In this document: in pieces, positions 11,141 to 21,386 of the stretch | Layout of the letters: every line of letters starts with the position of its first letter | How positions within the stretch are numbered: position 1 is the stretch's first letter | Assembly (NCBI GenBank): GCA_008711135.1 | Contig: VUAW01000006.1 | Span: forward strand, 62,001-126,000 | Length of the DNA stretch: 64,000 nucleotides | Source: Rhodobacteraceae bacterium LNNU 3342 | Lineage (GTDB): Bacteria; Pseudomonadota; Alphaproteobacteria; Rhodobacterales; Rhodobacteraceae | Reading direction: 5' to 3' | Program-made: the position numbers and the translations under genes | Notes under the pieces: model-generated | Databases searched by the model: none | Seen by the model: only the letters and a program-made list of their open reading frames with translations | Told to the model about the DNA's origin: nothing

Positions 11141-11677
11141 ATGACCACGCAACGACACAACTTCGACACCCAGCCCTTCCTGCTGGAGGAACTGCCCCCG
11201 GTCGCGCGCTTCTCGCTGCGCGTGCGGTCGGCGAACCGCGGGGCGCTTGAGGGCGCCCTGGGGCTGGAACTGCCGGACCTGGTCGGCCACCGCTCCACGC
11301 GTGGCCAGGCTGAGGTGCTGTGCCTCGGTCCGGACGAATGGATGATCCTGACGCCCGAGGCTGACCGCGACGCGCTGGTATCGGTGGCGGCCTCTGCCTA
11401 TATGCAGATCCCCCACAGCCTGGTCGAGGTCAGCGACCGCGAGATCACGCTGCGCCTGTCGGGCCCGCAGGCGCTGACGGCCCTGACCGCCGGCTGCCCG
11501 CGCGACATCGACGCCATCCCGGTGGGTCGGGGTGCGCGGACGCTGTTCGACAACGCGACCGTGGTGCTGTGGCGCGACGGCCCGCAAGACTTCCGCATGA
11601 ACGTGTGGCGCAGCTTCGTGCCGCATGTGCGCGCGATCCTCGACAAGGTCATGGCCGAGCTGAAATCCGGCCTCTGA
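11141..11677 (+). CDS. soxG: Sarcosine oxidase gamma subunit
   Basis: 178 residues. It matches the SoxG family by length, position directly after soxA, and segments such as [13 protein letters not shown] and [13 protein letters not shown], a GcvT-like fold without the catalytic domain. It begins 11 bp after soxA with a GAGGAGCG ribosome site. A 71-bp gap with a GC-rich palindrome separates it from glyA. Confidence 0.9.
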   Translation: MTTQRHNFDTQPFLLEELPPVARFSLRVRSANRGALEGALGLELPDLVGHRSTRGQAEVLCLGPDEWMILTPEADRDALVSVAASAYMQIPHSLVEVSDREITLRLSGPQALTALTAGCPRDIDAIPVGRGARTLFDNATVVLWRDGPQDFRMNVWRSFVPHVRAILDKVMAELKSGL

Positions 11678-11701
11678 GGCTTGTCGCCCGACGTCCTGCT
11701 G

Positions 11702-11719
11702 CCGCGGCCTCGGCCGCGG
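11702..11719. other. GC-rich inverted repeat between soxG and glyA
   Basis: CCGCGGCC and GGCCGCGG flank two bases and would fold as a 7-bp stem with a four-base loop. No T-run follows, so it is more likely an intercistronic structure that tunes expression of soxBDAG against glyA than a full terminator. Confidence 0.4.
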
Positions 11720-11748
11720 ACTTCCCCGCTTTGCCGAAAGGACCAACC

Positions 11749-13014
11749 ATGCTCGACTTCAAGATGCCTACGCTTTCCGATACCTCTGTTGCCGATGCCA
11801 TTGCCCGCGAGCTGAACCGCCAGCAGGACCAGATCGAGCTGATCGCGTCGGAAAACATCGTTTCCGCCGACGTGCTGGCCGCGCAGGGGTCGGTGCTGAC
11901 GAACAAGTATGCCGAGGGCTATCCCGGCAAGCGCTACTATGGTGGCTGCGAGTTCGTGGACGAGGTCGAGGACATCGCCCGCGATCGCCTGAAGCAGCTG
12001 TTTGGCGCGGCGCATGTGAACGTCCAGCCCCATTCGGGCGCACAGGCCAACCAGGCGGTGTTCCTGGCCCTGCTGCAGCCGGGCGACAAGATCATGGGCC
12101 TGTCGCTGGCCCACGGCGGCCACCTGACCCACGGATCACCCGTGACCATGTCGGGCAAGTGGTTCGAGGTGGTGTCTTATGAGGTCGAGGAAGACACGCA
12201 CCTCATCGACATGGCCAAGGTCCGCGAGAAGGCACTGGCGGAACGGCCGAAACTGATCGTCGCGGGCGCCTCGGCCTATCCGCGCAAGATCGACTTTGCC
12301 GCCTTCCGCGCCATCGCGGACGAGGTGGGCGCTTACCTGATGGTGGACATGGCGCATTACGCCGGCCTGATCGCCGCGGGCGAATACCCGAACCCGGTGC
12401 CGCACGCCCATATCGTCACCTCGACCACGCACAAGACGCTGCGCGGCCCGCGCGGCGGCGTGATCCTGACCAATGACGACGAGTTGGCGAAGAAGCTGAA
12501 CTCGGCCGTGTTCCCCGGCAACCAGGGCGGCCCGCTGATGCATGTGATCGCCGCCAAGGCCGTGGCCTTTGGCGAGGCGCTGCAGCCGTCGTTCAAGGAC
12601 TATGCCCGCAACGTCGTCGCCAACGCCCGCGCATTGGCTGACACGCTGACGCAAGGCGGCGTCGGCATCGTGTCCGGCGGCACCGACTGCCACATGGTGC
12701 TCTGCGACCTGCGCCCGCTTGGCGTGACCGGCAAGGCTGCCGAAATCGCGCTGGAGCGTGCGGGCCTGACCTGCAACAAGAACTCCATCCCGTTCGACCC
12801 GGAAAAGCCGTTCGTCACCTCGGGCATCCGTCTTGGCAGCTCGGCCGGCACGACCCGCGGCTTTGGCGAGGCAGAGTTCCGCCAGATCGGGGAGATGATC
12901 CTGCGCGTCCTGCGTGCGCTTGGCCAGAACTCCGAAGGCGATGCCGCGCTGGAAGCCGAAGTGCGCAAGCAGGTCAAGGCGATGTGCGACCGCTTCCCGA
13001 TCTACGGTTCCTGA
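11749..13014 (+). CDS. glyA: Serine hydroxymethyltransferase
   Basis: 421 residues from the ATG at 11749, after GAAAGGACC; the longer open frame upstream covers soxG in another frame and was discarded. The PLP site is [12 protein letters not shown] around residue 226-237, with its Schiff-base lysine. IASENIVS near residue 26 and YPGKRYYGG are SHMT hallmarks. Here it condenses glycine with methylene-THF, both made by SoxBDAG, to give serine for SdaA. It is probably a catabolic paralogue, but that needs the rest of the genome. Its stop codon directly abuts the sdaA ATG. Confidence 0.95.
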   Translation: MLDFKMPTLSDTSVADAIARELNRQQDQIELIASENIVSADVLAAQGSVLTNKYAEGYPGKRYYGGCEFVDEVEDIARDRLKQLFGAAHVNVQPHSGAQANQAVFLALLQPGDKIMGLSLAHGGHLTHGSPVTMSGKWFEVVSYEVEEDTHLIDMAKVREKALAERPKLIVAGASAYPRKIDFAAFRAIADEVGAYLMVDMAHYAGLIAAGEYPNPVPHAHIVTSTTHKTLRGPRGGVILTNDDELAKKLNSAVFPGNQGGPLMHVIAAKAVAFGEALQPSFKDYARNVVANARALADTLTQGGVGIVSGGTDCHMVLCDLRPLGVTGKAAEIALERAGLTCNKNSIPFDPEKPFVTSGIRLGSSAGTTRGFGEAEFRQIGEMILRVLRALGQNSEGDAALEAEVRKQVKAMCDRFPIYGS

Positions 13015-14418
13015 ATGTTCCTCTCGGTCTTCGACATCTTCAAGATCGGCATCGGCCCGTCGTCGTCACACACGATGGGCCCGATGGTGGCCGCGGCGCG
13101 GTTCCTGGATGACCTTCGGGGCGGGGTGGAAAAGATCCCCGGCTCGACCCGGCCCTACCGGCTGTGGGCCAGCCTGCACGGGTCGCTTGCCTTCACGGGC
13201 AAGGGGCACGCGACGGATCGGGCGGTGATCCTTGGCCTTTGCGGGCTGCGGCCCGATACCATGGACCCCGACCGCGCCGAAGAGATCGAGGCCGAGGTCC
13301 GCAGGACCGGCATCGTCCGCCCCGAGGGGTTGGGCGAGCTGCGCTTCGATCCGGCGCAGGATCTGATCTTCGACTATGGCCCGGCGCTTCCGGGCCATCC
13401 GAACGGCATGGTGCTGAAGGTGTTCGACCCGTCGGGGGCGACCTACCACCAGCAGACCTACTATTCGGTCGGCGGCGGCTTTGTCGTGACCAAGGCCGAG
13501 CTGGAGGCGAGCGCCGCCGGCATCAAGCCCGCAGCCGAATCCGCGATCCGCGTTCCCTTCCCCTTTGCGACGGCGGAACAGATGCTTCACATGGGCATCT
13601 CGTCCGGGCAGACCATCGCCCAGATGAAGCGCGCGAACGAGGAAGCCCTGCTGGGCGACCAGCTGAACGACCGGCTGGACAGCATCTGGCAGGCGATGGA
13701 CGGCTGCATTTCCCGCGGTCTTGTGCAGGACGGGATCCTGCCGGGCGGGCTGAAGGTCCGCCGCCGCGCCAAGGGTATCAATGAGCAGCTGGAGCGCGAG
13801 CGCGGCCGGAACATGAACCAGCCCCACCAGGCCAACGACTGGCTGAGCGTCTATGCCATGGCGGTGAACGAGGAAAACGCGGCCGGTGGCCGGGTTGTGA
13901 CCTCGCCCACCAACGGTGCGGCGGGCGTGGTTCCGGCGGTCGGGCGCTATTACCTTGACCACTGCGTCGGGGCGCATCGCGAAGGCATCCGGGACTATCT
14001 TCTGGTGGCCGCGGCGATTGGCGGGCTGATCAAGCACAACGCCTCGATCTCGGGCGCCGAAGTGGGCTGTCAGGGCGAGGTGGGCTCTGCCTCGGCCATG
14101 GCGGCGGCCGGGCTGTGCGCAGTTCTGGGCGGCACCAATGCCCAGATCGAGAACGCGGCCGAAATCGCGCTGGAGCATCACCTTGGCATGACCTGCGATC
14201 CTGCCGCCGGGCTGGTTCAGGTACCTTGCATCGAGCGGAACGCCCTTGGCGCGATCAAGGCGGTGTCGGCGGCAAGCCTCGCGCTGCGTGGCGATGGTTC
14301 GCACTTCCTGCCGCTGGACAACTGCATCCGCGTCATGCGCGACACGGGCCGCGACATGAACGAGAAGTACAAGGAAACCTCGCAGGGCGGCATTGCGGTA
14401 AACCTGCCGGAATGCTGA
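13015..14418 (+). CDS. sdaA: L-serine ammonia-lyase (iron-sulfur type)
   Basis: 467 residues, starting immediately after the glyA stop. SDH-beta domain first ([11 protein letters not shown], residues 14-24), then SDH-alpha. Cysteines in [29 protein letters not shown] and the C-terminal region fit the oxygen-sensitive [4Fe-4S] cluster of bacterial serine dehydratases. It converts serine to pyruvate and ammonia, closing the betaine-to-pyruvate route encoded by the preceding genes. Confidence 0.94.
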   Translation: MFLSVFDIFKIGIGPSSSHTMGPMVAAARFLDDLRGGVEKIPGSTRPYRLWASLHGSLAFTGKGHATDRAVILGLCGLRPDTMDPDRAEEIEAEVRRTGIVRPEGLGELRFDPAQDLIFDYGPALPGHPNGMVLKVFDPSGATYHQQTYYSVGGGFVVTKAELEASAAGIKPAAESAIRVPFPFATAEQMLHMGISSGQTIAQMKRANEEALLGDQLNDRLDSIWQAMDGCISRGLVQDGILPGGLKVRRRAKGINEQLERERGRNMNQPHQANDWLSVYAMAVNEENAAGGRVVTSPTNGAAGVVPAVGRYYLDHCVGAHREGIRDYLLVAAAIGGLIKHNASISGAEVGCQGEVGSASAMAAAGLCAVLGGTNAQIENAAEIALEHHLGMTCDPAAGLVQVPCIERNALGAIKAVSAASLALRGDGSHFLPLDNCIRVMRDTGRDMNEKYKETSQGGIAVNLPEC

Positions 14419-14472
14419 CAAGGGCGGTGCGGGAATAGACGATGAACAGGACGGTCGAAGGGGCTTCAGCAG

Positions 14473-16125
14473 ATGACTGATCAGGCGGTGGTTCGCGAAG
14501 CGATGGACTATGACGTGGTGATCGTCGGGGCAGGCCCAAGCGGCCTGTCGGCGGCGATCCGTCTGAAGCAGATCGATCCGGACCTCTCGGTCGTGGTGCT
14601 GGAAAAGGGGTCGGAGGTCGGCGCCCATATCCTGTCGGGCGCGGTGCTGGACCCCTGCGGGCTGAACGCGCTGATCCCTGACTGGAAGGAAAAGGGCGCG
14701 CCGCTGACGACCCCCGTCACCGACGACAACTTCTACATGCTGGGCGAGGCGGGGCAGGTGCGGGTGCCGAACTGGCCGATGCCGCCACTGATGTCGAACC
14801 ATGGCAACTACATCGTCAGCATGGGCAACGTCTGTCGCTGGCTGGCCGAACAGGCCGAAGGGCTGGGGGTCGAGATCTTCCCCGGCATGGCGGCGAGCGA
14901 GGTGGTCTGGGACGGCGATCGCGTGAAGGGCGTCGTTGCGGGCGAATTCGGCAGGAACCCCGACGGCAGCATCGGCGACGCCTATGAGCCGGGGATGGAA
15001 CTGAACGGCAAGTATGTCTTCATCGCCGAAGGCGTGCGCGGCAGCTTGGCCAAGCAGATCGGCGAGCGCCTGAACCTTTCAGCCGGGGCAGAGCCGCAGA
15101 AGTTCGGCCTTGGCATGAAGGAAATCTGGGAGGTCGCGCCCGAAAAGTTCAAGCCCGGCCGGGTCGTGCATACGATGGGCTGGCCGCTTGGCGGAAATGC
15201 GGGCGGCGGCAGCTTCATCTATCACCTGGAAAACAACCAGGTGCTGGTGGGCTTCGTCGTCCACCTGAACTACAAGAACCCCTACCTGTTCCCGTACATG
15301 GAGTTCCAGCGCTTCAAGCACCATCCGATGGTGGCCGAGCTTCTGGAAGGCGGCAAGCGCATTTCCTATGGTGCGCGGGCGATCAGCGAGGGCGGCTGGC
15401 AGTCGCTGCCGCAGCTGTCATTCGAAGGCGGCGTCCTGCTGGGCTGCAGCGCGGGCATGGTCAACCTGCCGCGCATCAAGGGCAATCACAACGCGATGCT
15501 GTCGGGGATCGCAGCGGCCGAGGCGGCTGCAGCGGCCGTCGCCGCGGGGCGTGAGGGTGACCGGCTGACAGGCTACGACACCGCCGTCCGCGACGGCGCG
15601 ATCGGCAAGGACCTGAAGCGCGTGCGCAACGTCAAGCCGATCTGGTCCAAGCTGGGCCTGACAAGCAGCCTCATGCTGGGCGGCTTCGACATGTGGGTGG
15701 CCAACGTGACCGGGTGGAACCCGCTGGGCCGCTGGCGGCACGGCAAGACCGACGCGGCCTCCACCGGGAAGGCGCGCGACCATGCGCCGATCGACTATCC
15801 CCGCCCCGACGGCAAGCTCAGCTTTGACCGGCTGACCAACGTGGCATTCAGCTTTACCAACCACGAGGAAAGCCAGCCCTGCCATCTGCGCCTGCGTGAT
15901 CCGTCGCTGCCCATCGCGGTGAACCTGCCGGATTATGCGGAACCCGCGCAGCGCTATTGCCCGGCGGGCGTCTACGAGGTGGTCGAGGACAAGGCTGGCC
16001 CGCGCTTCGTCATCAACTTCCAGAACTGCGTGCACTGCAAGACCTGCGACATCAAGGACCCCAGCCAGAACATCGTCTGGACCACCCCGCAGGGCGGCGA
16101 CGGGCCGAACTATCCGAACATGTAA
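14473..16125 (+). CDS. Electron transfer flavoprotein-ubiquinone oxidoreductase
   Basis: 550 residues. An N-terminal FAD fold (VVIVGAGPSGLSAAIRL, about residue 15), the membrane-associating ubiquinone region in the middle (GFVVHLNYKNPYLFPYMEF), and a C-terminal ferredoxin domain with YCPAGVYEVV and NCVHCKTCDIKDP, which supplies the [4Fe-4S] cysteines. ETF-QO passes electrons from reduced ETF to the quinone pool. Dimethylglycine/sarcosine dehydrogenases of the GcvT-fused type feed ETF, so placement next to the sox/gly operon makes functional sense. It starts 54 bp after sdaA and is followed by a bidirectional terminator. Confidence 0.93.
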   Translation: MTDQAVVREAMDYDVVIVGAGPSGLSAAIRLKQIDPDLSVVVLEKGSEVGAHILSGAVLDPCGLNALIPDWKEKGAPLTTPVTDDNFYMLGEAGQVRVPNWPMPPLMSNHGNYIVSMGNVCRWLAEQAEGLGVEIFPGMAASEVVWDGDRVKGVVAGEFGRNPDGSIGDAYEPGMELNGKYVFIAEGVRGSLAKQIGERLNLSAGAEPQKFGLGMKEIWEVAPEKFKPGRVVHTMGWPLGGNAGGGSFIYHLENNQVLVGFVVHLNYKNPYLFPYMEFQRFKHHPMVAELLEGGKRISYGARAISEGGWQSLPQLSFEGGVLLGCSAGMVNLPRIKGNHNAMLSGIAAAEAAAAAVAAGREGDRLTGYDTAVRDGAIGKDLKRVRNVKPIWSKLGLTSSLMLGGFDMWVANVTGWNPLGRWRHGKTDAASTGKARDHAPIDYPRPDGKLSFDRLTNVAFSFTNHEESQPCHLRLRDPSLPIAVNLPDYAEPAQRYCPAGVYEVVEDKAGPRFVINFQNCVHCKTCDIKDPSQNIVWTTPQGGDGPNYPNM

Positions 16126-16160
16126 GGGGCTGCCGCGCGGCAATGCCGCGACTGGCGCAA

Positions 16161-16195
16161 AAGAAAACCGGCAGGGGCGACCCGCCGGTTTTCTT
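16161..16195. terminator. Bidirectional Rho-independent terminator
   Basis: The 12-base arms AAGAAAACCGGC and GCCGGTTTTCTT are perfectly complementary around an 11-base loop, so each strand ends in a T-rich tail. It closes the ETF-QO transcript on the plus strand and the GH13 gene transcript coming the other way. The remaining gap up to 16374 shows only a weak CCAAAT...ATTTGG repeat and no gene. Confidence 0.85.
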
Positions 16196-16374
16196 GTATC
16201 TGCAGCAGAAAACAAAAGAACACTCGTTAAACCGCGCGTCTGCGCGGGCACAAAAGTCTGCCGCACCGACTGAATAACGCGCGGCTGCGGTGTTGGTTCC
16301 CGGGGTTTGAAACTTTTTTCCAAATTTTTCGCCCGATCAGATTTGGGGCCGTCGCCACCAGGAACTACCCGGCT

Positions 16375-18015
16375 TCAGGACAGGATCGCGAAGGCCTCGT
16401 ATGGCGACAGGGTCAGGCGGCCTTCGGCCACGTCCCGTGCCGCGCGGTTGGTGATCAGGCAGCGTCCCCGCATCGCCGCGCGGTCAGGAAGGTCAAAGGC
16501 GACCTCTGCCGCGCTGAAGTTGGCGACCACAAGAAGCCGCTGTCCTGCCAGCCGGCGCTGATAGGCGAACACCTGCGGGTGGTCCTCTGCCAGCGGCAGG
16601 TAGTCGCCATGAACGATGATCGGTAGGTCGCGTCGCAGATGCGCCAGCCTGCGGTAATGCGCCAGAACCGAGTCCGGGTCTGCAAGCGCCGCGGCCGCGT
16701 TGATGGTGGGATAGTTCGCCGTCACCTCCAGCCACGGGGTGCCGGTGGTGAAGCCGGCGTGGGGCGCGTCTGTCCATTGCATCGGTGTGCGGGCGTTGTC
16801 GCGGCTGTTGGCGCAGGCGCCATGCAGGAAGGCCTCGGGGGTGACACCGGCTGCCATCTGCAGGGCGTGGAAGTTCAGCGTCTCCACATCCCGGTACTGG
16901 TCGATGCGGGTGAAGCCAGCGTTGGTCATCCCCAACTCCTCGCCCTGATAGATGTAGGGCGTACCCTTCATCAGGTGCAGCACGGTGGCCAGCATCTTGG
17001 CCGAGACTTCACGGTAAACTCCTTCGTCGCCGTATTTCGACACGGCGCGGGGCAGGTCATGGTTGCTCCAGAACAGCGAGTTCCAGCCGTCGTGGGCAAG
17101 GGCCGCCTGCCATTCGTTCAGGACGCGCTTCAGCGCCACGAGGTCGAAGTCCTTGGGCTTCCACTTGCCATGCTCTTCGTCCCAGGACTGCGTGATGTGG
17201 GAAAACTGGAAGATCATCGACAGTTCCTGCCGGTCGCGCCCGCAGTAAAGCAGGGCGTTTTCCGGCGTCGCGCTCCATGCCTCGCCCACTGTCACGATGT
17301 CACGGCCAAGGGCAGTGGCACGGTGCATGTCCTGAAGGTAGCGGTGCAGGTGGGGGCCGTTGGTGGTGATGCCCCGGTCGACCTCCTTGCCGATCACGTC
17401 GATCACATCCATCCGAAAGCCGGCGATGCCGCGGTCGTACCACCAGTTCATCATGTCGTGGACTTCGGCCCGGACGCGGTGGTTGGACCAGTTGAGGTCG
17501 GGCTGGCGCCGGTCGAACAAGTGCAGGTAGTACTGGCCCGTCTGCGGGTCTAGCGTCCAGGCCGGGCCGCCGAAGGAGGATTGCAGGTCGTTCGGCGGGC
17601 CGCCATCCGGGGCCGGATCGCGCCAGATGTAATAATCGCGCAATGGTGCATCCCGGGCGGCGCGCGCATCCTGAAACCACGGGTGCTGGTCCGAGGTGTG
17701 GTTGACCACGAGGTCGAGCACGATGCCGATCCCCCGCGCCTTTGCATCCGCGATCAGCTGGTCAAGATCCTCCAGCGTGCCGAATTCCGGCGCGACGTCG
17801 CGGTAGTCCGAGATGTCGTAGCCATTGTCCACCATGGGCGAGGCAAAGACCGGCGATAGCCAGATGAACCCGATCCCCAGATCCTGCAGGTAGTCGAGCT
17901 TGGATATGATCCCGGGAATGTCGCCGATCCCATCGCCGTTGCTGTCGCAGAAGCTGCGCGGGTAGATCTGATAGGCGGTGGCGGACTTCCACCACGCTGT
18001 GCCATGCTGGGTCAT
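16375..18015 (-). CDS. GH13 alpha-glucosidase, oligo-1,6-glucosidase/phosphotrehalase type
   Basis: 546 residues from the ATG at 18015; the open frame upstream runs into the divergent gene and was dropped. Four GH13 blocks are present: DLVVNHTSDQHPWF; GFRMDVIDVIGK (nucleophile Asp); VTVGEAWSA (acid/base Glu); FWSNHDLPRA (stabilising Asp). QPDLNWSN and QGEELGMTN are typical of the MalL/TreC/oligo-1,6-glucosidase group. The Val right after the nucleophile Asp is the residue associated with alpha-1,6 specificity. There is no signal peptide, so it acts in the cytoplasm. It is divergent from a second GH13 gene. The choice among isomaltose, trehalose-6-phosphate or similar substrates is open. Confidence 0.88.
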   Translation of the reverse strand: MTQHGTAWWKSATAYQIYPRSFCDSNGDGIGDIPGIISKLDYLQDLGIGFIWLSPVFASPMVDNGYDISDYRDVAPEFGTLEDLDQLIADAKARGIGIVLDLVVNHTSDQHPWFQDARAARDAPLRDYYIWRDPAPDGGPPNDLQSSFGGPAWTLDPQTGQYYLHLFDRRQPDLNWSNHRVRAEVHDMMNWWYDRGIAGFRMDVIDVIGKEVDRGITTNGPHLHRYLQDMHRATALGRDIVTVGEAWSATPENALLYCGRDRQELSMIFQFSHITQSWDEEHGKWKPKDFDLVALKRVLNEWQAALAHDGWNSLFWSNHDLPRAVSKYGDEGVYREVSAKMLATVLHLMKGTPYIYQGEELGMTNAGFTRIDQYRDVETLNFHALQMAAGVTPEAFLHGACANSRDNARTPMQWTDAPHAGFTTGTPWLEVTANYPTINAAAALADPDSVLAHYRRLAHLRRDLPIIVHGDYLPLAEDHPQVFAYQRRLAGQRLLVVANFSAAEVAFDLPDRAAMRGRCLITNRAARDVAEGRLTLSPYEAFAILS

Positions 18016-18050
18016 CTGGCGTCTCCGGTCGCTGCGGGAGGATAGCGTTT

Positions 18051-18088
18051 CAGAACCGGCATCGTTCCCACGGGGGCGCCGGTTTCTG
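18051..18088. promoter_or_regulatory. Inverted repeat in the divergent GH13 promoter region
   Basis: CAGAACCGGC and GCCGGTTTCTG are mirror arms, with one extra T in the right arm, in the 132-bp gap between the two divergent glycosidase genes. It may be a shared sugar-responsive operator. No regulator gene sits next to it. Confidence 0.3.
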
Positions 18089-18147
18089 CCGCCCATGCCA
18101 ACCGCGGGCGCCGGGGCGCGTTGAAACCGCAAACGGGGGCACCGCCG

Positions 18148-19821
18148 ATGGACATCAGCCGCACCAGCGACGCGTGGTGGAAGAACGCGATCTTCTATTG
18201 CCTTGACGTGCAGACGTTCCAGGACAGCAACGGCGACGGGGTGGGGGATTTCGCCGGGCTGGCGCAGCGGATCGACTACCTGGCCGGGCTGGGGGTGACC
18301 TGCCTGTGGCTGATGCCGTTCTTTCCCAGCCCGAGCCGGGACGATGGGTATGACATCACCGACTACTACACGGTTGACCCGGCGCTGGGGAGCCTCGGAG
18401 ATTTTGTCGAATTTATCCGAACGGCGAATTCGCGCGGGATCAAGGTCATTGCGGATCTGGTCGTCAACCACACATCGGTCGATCACCCATGGTTTCAGGC
18501 GGCGCGGGCGGATCGGAATTCACGCTTCCGCGACTGGTACGTTTGGTCGGACGAGATCCCGGAGGGCGGGCCCCAGGGACTTGTCTTCCCGGATGAAGAG
18601 GACAGCAACTGGGAATGGGACGAGGTGGCGGGCCAGTATTTCTTGCACCGGTTCTACAAGCATCAGCCCGACCTCAACATCTCCAACCCCGAACTGCGGA
18701 CAGAGATCCGCAGGATCATCGGCTTCTGGCTGCAACTTGGGCTGTCGGGGTTCCGGGTGGATGCGGTGCCGTTCCTGCTGGAAACCGACGGCATCACCAG
18801 CAGCATGGACGTGGCGCCGCATGACTGGCTGCGGGAACTGCGGGGCTTTCTGGGCCGGCGCTGCGGGGATGCCATCCTGATGGGCGAGGTGAACCTCGAA
18901 TACGAAAACGTCCGGCGCTTTTTCGGCGGTGAAGGCGGGGACGAGTTGAACATGTGCCTCGACTTCAACCTCAACCAGGCGCTGGCGCTGGCGCTGGTGC
19001 GCGAGGATGCGGGCGCGCTGGTGCATTGCCTGCGGGCGCAGCCGTCGCTGCCGGAAAACGCGGGCTGGGCGCAATTCGTGCGCAACCACGATGAATGGTC
19101 GCTCGACAAGCTGACCGAGGCCGAACGGCAAGAGGTCTTCAAGGCATTCGGGCCGAAGGAGGACATGCAGCTGTTCGGCCGCGGCCTGCGCCGCCGGATG
19201 CCCACCATGCTGAACGGGAACCAGGACCGGCTGCGTATGGTCTACAGCCTGATCTTTGCCATGCCGGGCGCACCCGTCCTGTTCTATGGCGAAGAGATCG
19301 GCATGGCCGAAAACCTCGACATCCCGGGGCGGCTGAGCGTCCGGTCCCCGATGCAGTGGTCGAACCGCCCCAATGGCGGCTTTTCCAGCGCGCCCCCTGA
19401 CAAGCTGACGCGCGCCGTGGTGGCCGCGCGGAAATGGTCCCCGGCCGAGGTCAACGTGATGGACCAGGAGCGCACCCCCGGCTCCATGCTCAACTGGATG
19501 GAGCGGCTGATCCGCCGCCGCCGCGAAACGCCCGAGATCGCCTTCGGTACCTGGAGCTTCATCCCGGTTCCGGAAAGCCCCATCGTCGCCCTGCGCTATG
19601 ACTGGGGCGAGCGCTGCGTCATCCTTTTGCACAACCTGTCGGCCACGCCCTGCCAGACCTCGTACCGCTTCCACGACGGCGCGGGATGGGAGGGGCTGAC
19701 CGACATCCTGGGTGAAGGAGAATTTACGCTTTCCCGCGATGGCACGCTGCGGGTCGAACTGGCGCCCTATGGCTGCCGCTGGCTACGTCCCCGGCGGGCG
19801 GACACATCCGCCGCCGGGTAG
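18148..19821 (+). CDS. GH13 trehalose synthase-like protein
   Basis: 557 residues from the ATG at 18148, preferred over an in-frame TTG at 18121. The N-terminal WWKNAIFYCLDVQTF and SNGDGVGDF resemble trehalose synthase (maltose glucosyltransferase, GH13_16), as does FFPSPSRDDGYDITDYY. Catalytic blocks are DLVVNHTSVDHPWF, GFRVDAVPFLLE (nucleophile), LMGEVNLEYENV (acid/base) and FVRNHDEWSLDK. A C-terminal beta domain includes PYGCRWLRPRR. Trehalose synthases interconvert maltose and trehalose, a plausible osmoprotectant role next to betaine metabolism. The biochemical activity is inferred, because related proteins are also plain alpha-glucosidases. Confidence 0.82.
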   Translation: MDISRTSDAWWKNAIFYCLDVQTFQDSNGDGVGDFAGLAQRIDYLAGLGVTCLWLMPFFPSPSRDDGYDITDYYTVDPALGSLGDFVEFIRTANSRGIKVIADLVVNHTSVDHPWFQAARADRNSRFRDWYVWSDEIPEGGPQGLVFPDEEDSNWEWDEVAGQYFLHRFYKHQPDLNISNPELRTEIRRIIGFWLQLGLSGFRVDAVPFLLETDGITSSMDVAPHDWLRELRGFLGRRCGDAILMGEVNLEYENVRRFFGGEGGDELNMCLDFNLNQALALALVREDAGALVHCLRAQPSLPENAGWAQFVRNHDEWSLDKLTEAERQEVFKAFGPKEDMQLFGRGLRRRMPTMLNGNQDRLRMVYSLIFAMPGAPVLFYGEEIGMAENLDIPGRLSVRSPMQWSNRPNGGFSSAPPDKLTRAVVAARKWSPAEVNVMDQERTPGSMLNWMERLIRRRRETPEIAFGTWSFIPVPESPIVALRYDWGERCVILLHNLSATPCQTSYRFHDGAGWEGLTDILGEGEFTLSRDGTLRVELAPYGCRWLRPRRADTSAAG

Positions 19822-19826
19822 CTGGG

Positions 19827-21242
19827 CTACAGCTGCGCCTGCTGGACCTGCGCTTCGGGGCGAAGGATGGCGGCGAGGTGGTCGGGGGACATCAGGCCGC
19901 GTTCCTGCACGATCTCGATCACTGCGCGGCCGCTGTGATGCGCCTCAAGCGCGACCTCTGTCGCCGCGCGATAGCCGATGTAGGGGTTGAGCGCAGTCAC
20001 GATGCCAATCGACTGTTCCACCGTCCGGCGCAGGCGATCCCGGTTCGCGGTGATGCCGCGGATGCAGTTCACCTCAAGCGTCTGGCAGGCGGCGGCAAGG
20101 TGGGTCAGGCTGCGGTGCAGGCTGTAGAAGATCACCGGCTCGAACGCATTCAGTTGCAGCTGACCGGCTTCGGCGGCCATGGTGACGGTGATGTCGTTAC
20201 CGATCACCTCGAACGCGACCTGGTTGACGACCTCGGGGATGACGGGATTGACCTTGCCGGGCATGATCGACGACCCGGCCTGCATGGCGGGCAGGTTGAT
20301 TTCGTTCAGCCCCGCGCGGGGACCGGATGACAGCAGGCGCAGGTCGTTGCAGGTTTTCGACAGCTTCACCGCCACGCGCTTCAGCACGCCCGAAAGATGC
20401 ACGAACGCGCCACAGTCCTGCGTGGCCTCGATCAGGTCAGGCGCGGTCGTTAGGTCGATGCCGGTGATCCGCGACAGGTTTTCGCGCACACGGGCCGCGT
20501 ACATCGGATGCGTCGCGATGCCCGTGCCAATGGCCGTGCCGCCGAGGTTGATCTCGCAGATCAGCAGCGCGGCTTCGGACAGGCGGGCTTCATCCTCGGC
20601 CAGCATCAGGGCGTAGGTGCCGAACTCCTGCCCAAGGGTCATGGGCACCGCGTCCTGCAACTGGGTGCGGCCCATCTTTATGACATCGGCAAATTCTACC
20701 GCCTTTTCGGCAAAGGCCCCGCGCAGCGACTGCATCGCCCCGACCAACCGGCCGGTCCCCACCCACGCCGCCAGCTTCAGCGCCGTCGGGTAGACGTCAT
20801 TGGTGGACTGGCCCATGTTCACGTGTTCGTTCGGGTGCAGGAGGTGGTAGTCGCCCCGCGCGTGGCCCATGAGTTCCAGCGCGCGATTGGCGATCACCTC
20901 GTTCGCGTTCATGTTGGTGGAGGTGCCGGCGCCGCCCTGCACCATGTCCACCACGAACTGGTCATGCAGCGCACCGGCGCGGATTTCGCGGCAGGCGGCC
21001 GCGATCGCACCGGTACGCGCGGCATCAAGCAGGCCAAGGCTGTGGTTCGTCTCTGCAGCCGCCTCCTTGATCGCGGCGAGGGCGATGATCAGGTCGGGGG
21101 CTTGGGAAACGGTCTGGCCGGTGATCGGAAAGTTTTCGACCGCCCGCAGCGTATGCACGCCGTAATAGGCGGCGGCGGGAACCTTGCGGTCGCCGATCAG
21201 GTCATGTTCGACGCGGGCGGGAACGGGATCTGCATGGGTCAT
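19827..21242 (-). CDS. aspA: Aspartate ammonia-lyase
   Basis: 471 residues from the ATG at 21242; a longer frame upstream lacks family similarity. The fumarase/aspartase signature GSSIMPGKVNP lies near residue 318, preceded by TSTNMNANEV and NDVYPTALKLA. It deaminates aspartate to fumarate and ammonia. It ends 5 bp from the convergent GH13 stop. It is the last gene on the minus strand of a run that includes a LysR regulator, an ArgE-like deacylase, DUF1028 and RidA, so the aspartate may come from a deacylated precursor (inference). Confidence 0.93.
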   Translation of the reverse strand: MTHADPVPARVEHDLIGDRKVPAAAYYGVHTLRAVENFPITGQTVSQAPDLIIALAAIKEAAAETNHSLGLLDAARTGAIAAACREIRAGALHDQFVVDMVQGGAGTSTNMNANEVIANRALELMGHARGDYHLLHPNEHVNMGQSTNDVYPTALKLAAWVGTGRLVGAMQSLRGAFAEKAVEFADVIKMGRTQLQDAVPMTLGQEFGTYALMLAEDEARLSEAALLICEINLGGTAIGTGIATHPMYAARVRENLSRITGIDLTTAPDLIEATQDCGAFVHLSGVLKRVAVKLSKTCNDLRLLSSGPRAGLNEINLPAMQAGSSIMPGKVNPVIPEVVNQVAFEVIGNDITVTMAAEAGQLQLNAFEPVIFYSLHRSLTHLAAACQTLEVNCIRGITANRDRLRRTVEQSIGIVTALNPYIGYRAATEVALEAHHSGRAVIEIVQERGLMSPDHLAAILRPEAQVQQAQL

Positions 21243-21386
21243 GGCGGCTCTCGGGCAAAGGGGGGGACGACCCGCAGAAGTGCATGCGGGGCTTCGGTTT
21301 TCGGACACAAACATGGGGCGCCGCAGGGGCGTGGACTCAGGAATATGGCCGCCCGGTGCGCTGCGCAAATGCCAAGGCGGACTGAC

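Noticed and set aside
18016-18486. N-terminal extension of the minus-strand GH13 gene
   Set aside because: The extra 157 codons run antisense through the divergent GH13 gene; GH13 homology begins at the ATG at 18015.
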